Shown one piece after another: positions 1 to 6,236 of a DNA stretch of 6,236 nt (position 1 is its first letter; each line of letters starts with the position of its first letter). This DNA is from Ignavibacteria bacterium (GTDB lineage Bacteria > Bacteroidota > Ignavibacteria > Ignavibacteriales > Ignavibacteriaceae). Where the stretch lies: NCBI GenBank assembly GCA_030648225.1, contig JAUSIA010000340.1, forward strand, positions 1-6,236, read 5' to 3'. The notes under the pieces were generated by a model. The model was not told the DNA's origin and searched no databases. It saw nothing but the letters and a program-made list of their open reading frames with translations. The translations under genes were made by a program, and so were the position numbers.

Positions 1-1159
1 TATCACCAGTCTTAGTATGCTTAAGTCCAACTGCTGCTGCAATATCACCAGCTTTAACTTCATCAATTTCTTCCCTATGATTTGCATGCATCTGAAGCAG
101 TCTTCCGATTCTTTCCTTTCTACTGCTTACAGCATTAAAGATATATGAACCTGATTTTAGAGTTCCTGAATAAACTCTGAAGAATGTAAGCTTACCAACA
201 TAAGGATCATTCATAATTTTGAATGCAAGAGCCGTGAACTTCTCGTTGTCAGCAATTTTCCTTTTTACCTTATCATTTATACCAATATGATGAGCTTCAA
301 TTTCTTTATAATCAGCCGGACTAGGTAAGAAATCAATAACTGAATCAAGGAGTTTCTGTACTCCTTTATTTTTAAATGAAGAACCACAAATAACAGGAAT
401 AATTTTCAAGTCAATAGTAGCTTTTCTTAATACGGCTTTAATTTCCTGTTCACTTATTTCTTTACCTTCAAGATATTTTTCAAGTAAAGTATCATCAACA
501 TCAGAAACAGCTTCAAGCATCTCGGTTCTATATTTATTTGCAATCTCCATCAAATCATAAGGAATCGCGATTTCATCAAAAGTAGCACCTAAAGTTTCTT
601 CGTGATACATTCTTGCTTTAAATTTGATCAGGTCAATAATACCTGAAAACATATCCCCTTCACCGATAGGTAAAGTGATTGGGACAGCGTTTGCAGCAAG
701 CCTTTCTTTCATCATCTGGATAGCATTATAAAAATCAGCACCTGTTCTGTCCATTTTATTTACAAAAGCAATTCTGGGAACACGGTATTTATCAGCCTGT
801 CTCCATACAGTTTCGGATTGTGGTTCAACACCGCCTACTGCGCAGAATAATGCCACAGCTCCATCTAATACTCTCAATGAACGTTCAACTTCAGCCGTAA
901 AGTCTATGTGCCCGGGAGTATCAATTATATTAATCTGATGATCGTCCCAATGACAGGTAGTAGCAGCACTGGTTATAGTAATACCACGTTCTTTTTCCTG
1001 TTCCATCCAATCCATAATAGCAGCGCCTTCGTGCACTTCGCCTAAACGATGTGTTCTGCCTGTATAAAAAAGTATTCTTTCGGTTGTAGTGGTTTTTCCG
1101 GCATCTATGTGAGCCATAATCCCAATATTTCTAACCTTATCTAAACTTAATCTTGCCAT
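1..1159 (-). CDS. fusA: Elongation factor G, N-terminal part (3' end outside window)
   Basis: EF-G is the cytoplasmic GTPase that moves tRNA and mRNA through the ribosome after peptide transfer, and splits terminated ribosomes together with ribosome recycling factor. The frame is open from the ATG at 1159 to the left edge: 386 codons plus one base, with no in-frame stop on reading every codon. The family is about 700 residues long, so slightly over half is present. All GTPase motifs are visible: P-loop AHIDAGKT (residues 16-23), switch I RGITIT with T61, DTPGH (80-84, H84 being the catalytic histidine), NKMD (134-137), and a late [11 protein letters not shown] segment matching G5. Domain II begins near [34 protein letters not shown] before switch I is typical of housekeeping EF-G. 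Domains III-V, where most fusidic-acid resistance changes map, are outside the window. It is the third gene of a str operon, 47 bp after rpsG. The bases just before the ATG (GAAGAGA) are purine-rich but too close for a good Shine-Dalgarno. Confidence 0.97.
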   Translation of the reverse strand, partial: MARLSLDKVRNIGIMAHIDAGKTTTTERILFYTGRTHRLGEVHEGAAIMDWMEQEKERGITITSAATTCHWDDHQINIIDTPGHIDFTAEVERSLRVLDGAVALFCAVGGVEPQSETVWRQADKYRVPRIAFVNKMDRTGADFYNAIQMMKERLAANAVPITLPIGEGDMFSGIIDLIKFKARMYHEETLGATFDEIAIPYDLMEIANKYRTEMLEAVSDVDDTLLEKYLEGKEISEQEIKAVLRKATIDLKIIPVICGSSFKNKGVQKLLDSVIDFLPSPADYKEIEAHHIGINDKVKRKIADNEKFTALAFKIMNDPYVGKLTFFRVYSGTLKSGSYIFNAVSSRKERIGRLLQMHANHREEIDEVKAGDIAAAVGLKHTKTGD

Positions 1160-1166
1160 TCTCTTC

Positions 1167-1214
1167 TTTTATTAATTATTAATTACCATTTTTTATTAAT
1201 TATTATTTACCATT
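1167..1214 (-). repeat. Two-copy 24-bp tandem direct repeat at the rpsG stop codon
   Basis: On the minus strand the unit at 1214-1191 is repeated immediately at 1190-1167, with 23 of 24 bases identical. The single difference is A at 1206 in the first copy versus T at 1182 in the second. Each copy starts AATGGTAA and ends TTAATAAAA. The first copy begins in the last two codons of rpsG and includes its TGG TAA. Because 24 is a multiple of three, the second copy restates a Trp-stop pair (1188-1183) in the rpsG frame. The second copy ends 7 bp before the fusA start codon, so the duplication accounts for most of the rpsG-fusA spacer. It looks like a slipped-strand or short tandem duplication. Whether it has any function is unknown. 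Confidence 0.9.
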
Positions 1215-1674
1215 TAAAATGTGCAAATGCTTTATTGGCTTCAGCCATTCTGTGTGTATCTTCTTTTTTCTTTACAGAAGAACCTTCACCTGCCGAAGCT
1301 GCAATTAATTCTGAAGCGAGTTTAAGTGACATTGCTTTATCTTTTCTTTCACGCGAATATGTTTTAAGCCATCGCATTGCCAAAGCTATTCTTCTTTCAG
1401 GTCTAACCTCAGTAGGGACCTGATAAGTTGCACCACCAACTCTTCTGCTTCTCACTTCAATAACCGGTTGAACATTTACAATAGCTTTTTTAAAAATTTC
1501 TAATCCCGGTTTCTTTGTTCTTTCTTCTATAATATCAAATGCTTTATATACAACATCTCTTGCTTTTGATTTTTTACCATCATACATCAAAGAGTTAATG
1601 AACTTAGCAACTATAAGATCATTATATTTTGCATCTGGTTTTATATATATTTTTTCTGCTCTCTTCTTTCTCAT
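1207..1674 (-). CDS. rpsG: 30S ribosomal protein S7
   Basis: S7 is a primary 16S rRNA-binding protein that nucleates assembly of the 30S head and lies near the E site, contacting mRNA and the exiting tRNA. The product is 155 residues, the usual length. Visible signatures are a basic N-terminus followed by KPDAKYND (12-19), the early helix motif YDGKKSKA (31-38), the exposed beta-hairpin region EVRSRRVGGATYQVPTEVRP (73-92) followed by ERR (93-95), and the conserved C-terminal region HRMAEANKAFAHFKW (141-155). The ATG at 1674 gives the family N-terminus. It lies 2 nt after the rpsL stop (TAA at 1679-1677), and no Shine-Dalgarno is visible upstream, so translational coupling to rpsL is likely (inference). 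In E. coli S7 represses its own operon by binding the rpsL-rpsG intercistronic RNA; there is no room for such a site here. The gene ends in TAA inside the first copy of the tandem repeat. Confidence 0.98.
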   Translation of the reverse strand: MRKKRAEKIYIKPDAKYNDLIVAKFINSLMYDGKKSKARDVVYKAFDIIEERTKKPGLEIFKKAIVNVQPVIEVRSRRVGGATYQVPTEVRPERRIALAMRWLKTYSRERKDKAMSLKLASELIAASAGEGSSVKKKEDTHRMAEANKAFAHFKW

Positions 1675-1676
1675 AC

Positions 1677-2054
1677 TTATTTGGCTTTCGGTTTTTTAGC
1701 TCCATATTTTGATCTCCCTTTTTTTCTATCTTCAACTCCGCTTGTATCTAATGTTCCTCTTATAATATGATAACGAACCCCGGGAAGATCTTTTACTCTC
1801 CCTCCTCTTATAAGTACAATAGAGTGTTCCTGCAAGTTATGTCCTTCACCAGGAATGTAAGCAGTTACTTCAATACTGTTTGTCAATCTAACCCTGGCGA
1901 CTTTTCTTAAAGCTGAATTTGGTTTTTTAGGAGTTGTTGTATAAACTCTTGTACAAACACCTCTTTTTTGAGGGCAAGACTCAAGAGCAGGAGCCTTGCT
2001 TTTCGTTTTTATTTGAAATCTTCCTTTACGTACTAACTGATTTATTGTCGGCAA
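1677..2054 (-). CDS. rpsL: 30S ribosomal protein S12
   Basis: S12 sits at the 30S decoding centre, where it controls codon-anticodon proofreading. It is the classical streptomycin-resistance locus. The product has 125 residues and aligns without gaps to E. coli S12 from the start through the decoding loops, so the numbering matches. [14 protein letters not shown] (39-52) contains K43, and [13 protein letters not shown] (84-96) contains K88. Both lysines are the streptomycin-sensitive wild type. D89 is the aspartate that RimO methylthiolates in many bacteria. The N-terminus [12 protein letters not shown] and the C-terminus [12 protein letters not shown] are also typical. The start is TTG at 2054-2052. 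No ATG or GTG lies in frame nearby, the conserved N-terminus begins exactly here, and AGGAG lies 8 nt upstream, so TTG is well supported. It is the first gene after the promoter at 2102-2130 and is followed by rpsG after 2 nt. Confidence 0.98.
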   Translation of the reverse strand: MPTINQLVRKGRFQIKTKSKAPALESCPQKRGVCTRVYTTTPKKPNSALRKVARVRLTNSIEVTAYIPGEGHNLQEHSIVLIRGGRVKDLPGVRYHIIRGTLDTSGVEDRKKGRSKYGAKKPKAK

Positions 2055-2062
2055 AAAAATAA

Positions 2063-2067
2063 CTCCT
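2063..2067 (-). promoter_or_regulatory. Ribosome binding site of rpsL
   Basis: AGGAG on the minus strand, 8 nt before the TTG start at 2054, is a strong Shine-Dalgarno match at good spacing. It decides the rpsL start, which otherwise lacks an AUG. No comparable motif is seen before rpsG, and only a badly spaced purine run is seen before fusA. It lies in a leader of about 40 nt that is otherwise A/T-rich, with T runs on both sides and no evident strong hairpin. Confidence 0.8.
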
Positions 2068-2101
2068 AAATTTTCAATTTCTAAAAAAATTTCAGACTGT
2101 A

Positions 2102-2130
2102 AATATAGCTTTTGGGTTTAATTATGTCAA
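2102..2130 (-). promoter_or_regulatory. Promoter of the rpsL-rpsG-fusA (str) operon
   Basis: On the minus strand a perfect -35 TTGACA (2130-2125) is followed by a 17-bp spacer (2124-2108) and -10 TATATT (2107-2102), five of six matches to TATAAT. Read in Bacteroidota style, the same site is TTG, 20 bp, TATATTTA, close to the TTG/TAnnTTTG pattern of their primary sigma factor. Transcription should begin near 2094-2097, giving a leader of about 40 nt before rpsL. The site lies just downstream of the stem-loop that follows rpoC, which fits an independent str-operon promoter. The assignment rests on sequence only. Confidence 0.8.
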
Positions 2131-2144
2131 GAAAATCAAATATA

Positions 2145-2173
2145 ATCCGGTCTAATTAATAATCAGACCGGAT
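2145..2173 (-). terminator. Stem-loop after rpoC, probable intrinsic terminator
   Basis: A perfect 9-bp inverted repeat (ATCCGGTCT at 2173-2165, AGACCGGAT at 2153-2145 on the minus strand) starts 10 bp after the rpoC stop. In minus-strand RNA it extends through one G-U wobble and three A-U pairs to a 13-bp stem with a 3-nt AUU loop. In plus-strand RNA the wobble would be an A-C mismatch, so the structure favours minus-strand transcription. The following sequence (TATATTTGATTTTCTT) is U-rich but interrupted, so termination may be incomplete. The -35 box starts 14 bp after the stem. Confidence 0.72.
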
Positions 2174-2183
2174 AAATGATAAA

Positions 2184-5100
2184 TTAAGTAGCCTGAACTT
2201 CTTCCTCTGGTTTGGTTTCTTGCTCAGGTATAGCAATCTCTGTTTTAAGAATAATATTCCTGTATTTCTTTAAACCAGTACCAGCAGGAATTAAATGTCC
2301 CATAACAACATTTTCCTTAAGACCCAATAGTTTATCTACTTTTGCTTCGATAGCTGCATTTGCCAGAACTTTTGTAGTTTCCTGGAAAGAAGCAGCAGAT
2401 ATAAAGCTTTCAGTTGATAATGCAGCCTGTGTTATTCCAAGCAGTATATGCTCAAATGTTGCAGGTTCTGCATCTCTTGCCTGGAATTGTTTCTTCTCTT
2501 TCTTTTTAAGATCTGCATTTATTTCCCTGGCTTTACTCTTTAACAATAACTGTCCATCCTTGAATTTAGAATCTCCTTTATCTTCAATATAAATCGTTGT
2601 CATTATCTTATTATTCTCATCAATAAATTCGATCCTATCAACTATATCTTCTTCAAGGAATCTTGTATCACCAGGTGAAACGATTTTAACTTTTTGCAGC
2701 ATCTGTCGAACAATTACTTCAATATGCTTATCATTTATTTTAACACCCTGCAAACGGTAAACATCCTGTATTTCATTTACAAGATATTCCTGAACAGCAC
2801 TTGTACCCTTAATCTTAAGAATATCATGAGGATTAATTGGTCCATCAGTGATTTTTTCACCAGCAGGGATTTCATCTCCATCCTGTACAAGAATATGCTT
2901 ACCCAATGGAACATTATATTTCTTTTCATCAGAACCATCCGGTGCAGTAACAATAATTTCTCTTGATCCTTTTTTCTTAGAACCGAATTTTACAACACCT
3001 TCAATTTCAGAAACTATTGCCGGTTCCTGGGGGCTTCTGGCTTCAAATAATTCTGTTACTCTTGGCAGACCACCTGTAATATCTCTACTCTTAGCCTGCT
3101 GCTTGGATATTTTTGCCAGTATTGTACCTGATGAAATTGATTCTCTTTCTTCAACAGATAAATAAGATCTTGTAGGAAGGTTGAAGGATTTTTTAGTTCC
3201 ATCCTCACCTTCAATAAGAATACTTGGAGTAAGATTTTTATCCTTAGATTCAATTACAACTTTCTGTACGTGACCAGTTTGTTCATCGGTAACCTGTTGT
3301 AATGTTACTCCATCAATCAAATCAACAAATGATACTCTACCAGCAATATCTGTTAGAATAACAGCATTATAGGGATCGTGATTATACAGTGGTGCATGTT
3401 TCCTGACTTTACTATTATCATTAACCATCAATTCAGCACCATAAGGAACATCATATTTTTTTATCTGGCGATTATTCTCATCATATATTCCGATAATACC
3501 TCTTCTACCCGTAACAACTTTAATGCTTCCTAAGAAATCGGATTTTTCAACAAAGGAAATCCTTTCAAACCTAACTGTTCCTTCAACGATGGTTTCAACC
3601 TGAGATTGACTTGCAATTCTCGATGAGGTACCGCCAAGATGGAAGGTTCTTAAAGTAAGCTGAGTTCCCGGCTCACCGATTGACTGAGCAGCAATAATTC
3701 CTACAGCTTCACCAATTTCAACAATCTTACCTGTTGTAAGATTTCTTCCGTAACATTTAGCACATACTCCGCGTTTTGATTCGCAAGTGAGAACTGTTCT
3801 TATATAAACAGATTCGATATTTGCATCTTCTGTTTTTTCAGCAACATCTTCTGTTATCATATCACCGGCAGCAACAATTAACTCATCATTTCTAGGATCA
3901 TAAACATCTTCTTGTGCGGTACGACCAGTTATTCTTTCTGCCAGCGGTTCTCTTTCCTGCTCAACATCTTTTAATGCAGTTACTTCTATACCAAGAATAG
4001 TTCCGCAATCGAGTTCACTTATTATTACATCCTGAGAAACATCAACAAGTCTCCTTGTTAGGTAACCTGCATCCGCTGTTTTTAAAGCTGTATCTGCAAG
4101 ACCTTTTCTTGCACCGTGCGTTGAAATAAAGTATTCAAGAACAGAAAGACCTTCTTTAAAGTTTGCAACGATAGGATTCTCTATAATTTCACCTGCCTGA
4201 CCAGATAATGTTTTCTGAGGTTTCATCATCAAACCTCTCATTCCCGCAAGCTGACGAACCTGTTCCTGAGAACCTCTCGCACCTGAGTCAACCATCATAT
4301 GAAGTGAGTTGAAACCACTGTTGTGCACCCTGATTTTTTCCATTAATGCGCGGGCAACATCATTAGTTGTATGAGTCCATACGTCAATTATCTTATTATA
4401 TCTTTCAGCATCAGTAATAACACCTTGCTCATGCTCGTTAAGTATGCTTTCAACTTTTTTGTTGGCTTTACTAATTAGAGTTTCTTTTTCTTCAGGAACT
4501 ATCATATCAATATAGCTTACAGATAAACCACCCGCAGTTGCATACCTGAAGCCAATATCTTTCAGATCATCTAAAAATTTAGCTGTTACTTTGTTCCCCA
4601 TCTTTATGAACATTTGCCCAATGAATCCGCCGAAAGTTTTCTTAATCAATAATTGATTGAAGAATCCCATCTCTTTAGGTACAATACTATTAAAGATTAC
4701 TCTACCGGTTGTAGTTTCAATTAATTCACCATCAATTTTAACTTTTAATCTTGCATGCAATCCAATAACTCTGTTATTGTAAGCTATGATCACTTCTTCA
4801 GGAGAACTGAAAAGCATTCCTTCACCCTTATCTCCTTCACGAAGCTTGGTAAGATAATAGCAGCCTAAATCTATATCCTGTGTAGGCACTACAATAGGAC
4901 TTCCATTGTGTGGAGAAAGAATATTATGACTGCTTAACATTAATAAAGAAGCTTCAAGCTGTGCTTCATAAGAAAGAGGAATGTGAACAGCCATTTGATC
5001 ACCGTCAAAGTCAGCATTAAACGCTGTACAAACCATCGGGTGAAGCTGAATTGCACGGCCATCAATTAATATGGGCTGAAATGCCTGGATACCAAGCCTG

Positions 5101-6236
5101 TGCAGAGTTGGTGCACGATTAAGCATTACAGGATGTCCTTCAATTATTTTTGCAAGAATATCCCAGATTATCGGATCTTTCCTGTCAACAACTTTTCTTG
5201 CACTCTTAACAGTTTTATTATACCCTCTCTCAATAAGCTTTCTGATTATAAATGGTTTAAAGAGTTCAACTGCCATATCTTTTGGCAGACCGCATTGATG
5301 CAGTTTTAATTCAGGACCAACAACAATAACTGATCTTCCTGAATAATCAACTCTTTTTCCAAGCAGGTTCTGGCGGAAACGTCCCTGCTTACCTTTAAGC
5401 ATATCGCTTAAAGATTTCAGAGGCCTGTTATTATCACTTCTTACTGCACTGCCTCTTCTTGAATTATCAAAGAGAGCATCAACTGCTTCCTGAAGCATTC
5501 TCTTTTCATTTCTTAAAATTACTTCAGGAGCTTTTATATCTATAAGTCTCTTAAGGCGATTATTTCTTATAATAACTCTTCTATAAAGATCATTAAGATC
5601 GCTTGTAGCAAACCTTCCACCCTCAAGAGGAACCAATGGTCTGAGTTCAGGAGGAATAACAGGAATATAACTTAGCACCATCCATTCAGGTCTGTTAGGA
5701 ATTTTCCCTTCTTCTTCTTTAAAAGCTTCAATCACGCGAAGTCTTTTAAGAAGATCTGATTTTTTCTGCTGGGAAGTTTCAACCTTAAGCTGATCTCTTA
5801 ATTCTTTAGAAAGTTTTTCTACATCAGTTTTCTTAAGAATTTCTTTTACAGCATCGCCGCCTATCTTTGCAATAAATTTCTTTGGATCTTCCTCAACAAG
5901 CTTTTCATTTCCTGCAGGAAGAGAATTAATTACTTCGAAGTATTGATCTTCAGAAATAAGATCCAGCCTGCTTAGTCCTGTTGGACCAGGATTTATAACT
6001 ACATAAGATTCATAATAGATAACCTTTTCAAGTTCCTTCAAACTCAAACCGATTATATTACCAATTTTCGAAGGTTGAGCACGGAAAAACCAGATATGAA
6101 CCACAGGGACAGCAAGACCTAAATGACCCATACGCTCACGTCTTACACTTTTTTGCGTAACTTCCACACCGCATCTGTCGCAGATAATTCCTTTATATCG
6201 TATCCTCTTATATTTACCGCAATAACATTCCCAATC
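2184..6236 (-). CDS. rpoC: DNA-directed RNA polymerase subunit beta' (5' end outside window)
   Basis: The beta' subunit forms, with beta, the active-centre cleft of RNA polymerase. The frame runs unbroken from the right edge to TAA at 2184-2186: 1350 visible residues starting DWECYC. By comparison with E. coli about 66 N-terminal residues are missing, so the whole protein is near 1416. The N-terminal zinc site is C4, C6, C19, C22 (visible numbering). The catalytic NADFDGD is at 407-413 (bases 4998-5018), with D409, D411 and D413 binding Mg. The second zinc site is C744, C818, C825, C828, with the same spacing as in E. coli. The bridge-helix region includes [20 protein letters not shown], and the trigger loop has [12 protein letters not shown] (R863, H866). 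About 180 residues separate this from [16 protein letters not shown] (from 1052), an SI3-type insertion. The C-terminus has the usual [13 protein letters not shown] and an acidic tail. A GTG at 6167 is internal (it encodes V after DRCG) and is not the start. rpoB is expected to the right, outside the window. Confidence 0.99.
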   Translation of the reverse strand, partial: DWECYCGKYKRIRYKGIICDRCGVEVTQKSVRRERMGHLGLAVPVVHIWFFRAQPSKIGNIIGLSLKELEKVIYYESYVVINPGPTGLSRLDLISEDQYFEVINSLPAGNEKLVEEDPKKFIAKIGGDAVKEILKKTDVEKLSKELRDQLKVETSQQKKSDLLKRLRVIEAFKEEEGKIPNRPEWMVLSYIPVIPPELRPLVPLEGGRFATSDLNDLYRRVIIRNNRLKRLIDIKAPEVILRNEKRMLQEAVDALFDNSRRGSAVRSDNNRPLKSLSDMLKGKQGRFRQNLLGKRVDYSGRSVIVVGPELKLHQCGLPKDMAVELFKPFIIRKLIERGYNKTVKSARKVVDRKDPIIWDILAKIIEGHPVMLNRAPTLHRLGIQAFQPILIDGRAIQLHPMVCTAFNADFDGDQMAVHIPLSYEAQLEASLLMLSSHNILSPHNGSPIVVPTQDIDLGCYYLTKLREGDKGEGMLFSSPEEVIIAYNNRVIGLHARLKVKIDGELIETTTGRVIFNSIVPKEMGFFNQLLIKKTFGGFIGQMFIKMGNKVTAKFLDDLKDIGFRYATAGGLSVSYIDMIVPEEKETLISKANKKVESILNEHEQGVITDAERYNKIIDVWTHTTNDVARALMEKIRVHNSGFNSLHMMVDSGARGSQEQVRQLAGMRGLMMKPQKTLSGQAGEIIENPIVANFKEGLSVLEYFISTHGARKGLADTALKTADAGYLTRRLVDVSQDVIISELDCGTILGIEVTALKDVEQEREPLAERITGRTAQEDVYDPRNDELIVAAGDMITEDVAEKTEDANIESVYIRTVLTCESKRGVCAKCYGRNLTTGKIVEIGEAVGIIAAQSIGEPGTQLTLRTFHLGGTSSRIASQSQVETIVEGTVRFERISFVEKSDFLGSIKVVTGRRGIIGIYDENNRQIKKYDVPYGAELMVNDNSKVRKHAPLYNHDPYNAVILTDIAGRVSFVDLIDGVTLQQVTDEQTGHVQKVVIESKDKNLTPSILIEGEDGTKKSFNLPTRSYLSVEERESISSGTILAKISKQQAKSRDITGGLPRVTELFEARSPQEPAIVSEIEGVVKFGSKKKGSREIIVTAPDGSDEKKYNVPLGKHILVQDGDEIPAGEKITDGPINPHDILKIKGTSAVQEYLVNEIQDVYRLQGVKINDKHIEVIVRQMLQKVKIVSPGDTRFLEEDIVDRIEFIDENNKIMTTIYIEDKGDSKFKDGQLLLKSKAREINADLKKKEKKQFQARDAEPATFEHILLGITQAALSTESFISAASFQETTKVLANAAIEAKVDKLLGLKENVVMGHLIPAGTGLKKYRNIILKTEIAIPEQETKPEEEVQAT

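Noticed and set aside
1167..1214. CRISPR-like repeat
   Set aside because: There are only two directly abutting copies with no spacer between them, and no cas genes in the window.
2145..2173. Operator or transcription-factor palindrome
   Set aside because: The arms form a long stem with a G-U pair only in minus-strand RNA and stand just after the rpoC stop with U-rich sequence following, so an RNA terminator explains it better. A dual role cannot be excluded.
2212..2592. Plus-strand open frame of about 126 codons opposite the 3' end of rpoC
   Set aside because: It lies wholly antisense to strongly conserved RpoC sequence, has no recognisable protein motif, and has no visible ribosome binding site or promoter. 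Long open frames opposite such genes are expected by chance.
2848..3165. Plus-strand open frame antisense to the RpoC trigger-loop insertion
   Set aside because: It is explained by the codon use of rpoC on the other strand. The same holds for the overlapping plus-strand frame at 2694-2966, the plus-strand frames at 1235-1423 and 5100-5309, and the minus-strand frame at 3056-3253, which overlaps RpoC out of frame.
6165..6167. GTG as the start of rpoC
   Set aside because: The frame stays open to the window edge and the 23 upstream codons encode the conserved zinc-binding region with four cysteines, so this GTG is an internal valine.
1..6236. Hidden accessory system, mobile element or novel gene cluster
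   Set aside because: Nearly every base is accounted for by four housekeeping genes and two short intergenic regions. No transposase, integrase, tRNA, attachment site or unrecognised open frame outside these genes was seen.

Overview
The window is an AT-rich stretch (roughly one third G+C by eye) of bacterial chromosome. It holds part of the core transcription/translation cluster, with all genes on the minus strand. Read in the direction of transcription (right to left) the order is rpoC (5' end outside the window), rpsL, rpsG, fusA (3' end outside the window). This is the classical join between the rpoBC and str operons. The proteins are close to canonical. The RpoC trigger loop carries a long insertion, and the main promoter has a -10 region resembling the TAnnTTTG element of Bacteroidota. 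With the low G+C, these features fit an FCB-group bacterium (Bacteroidota/Ignavibacteria-like). That placement is an inference, not an alignment result.

Layout. Positions 2184-6236 encode RpoC, 1350 visible residues, lacking about 66 N-terminal residues. The only substantial intergenic space, 2055-2183, contains in order a stem-loop that looks like the rpoC terminator, a near-consensus promoter (TTGACA, 17 bp, TATATT), a leader of about 40 nt, and an AGGAG ribosome binding site 8 nt before a TTG start. Positions 1677-2054 encode S12 and 1207-1674 encode S7, separated by 2 nt. Positions 1160-1206 are a 47-bp AT-rich spacer with a 24-bp tandem duplication that begins inside the last codons of rpsG. 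Positions 1-1159 encode the first 386 residues of elongation factor G, continuing off the left edge.

How the genes work together. RpoC is the beta' subunit of RNA polymerase. S12 forms the decoding centre and S7 organises the 30S head near the E site. EF-G drives translocation of tRNA and mRNA on that ribosome. The terminator and promoter after rpoC suggest that rpsL-rpsG-fusA is transcribed at least partly independently of rpoBC.

I found no mobile element, CRISPR array, tRNA, rRNA or accessory system. There is no stretch over 300 bases without a gene. The few points of interest are regulatory: the TTG start of rpsL, the insulated str promoter, the very tight rpsL-rpsG join, and the tandem duplication at the rpsG stop.
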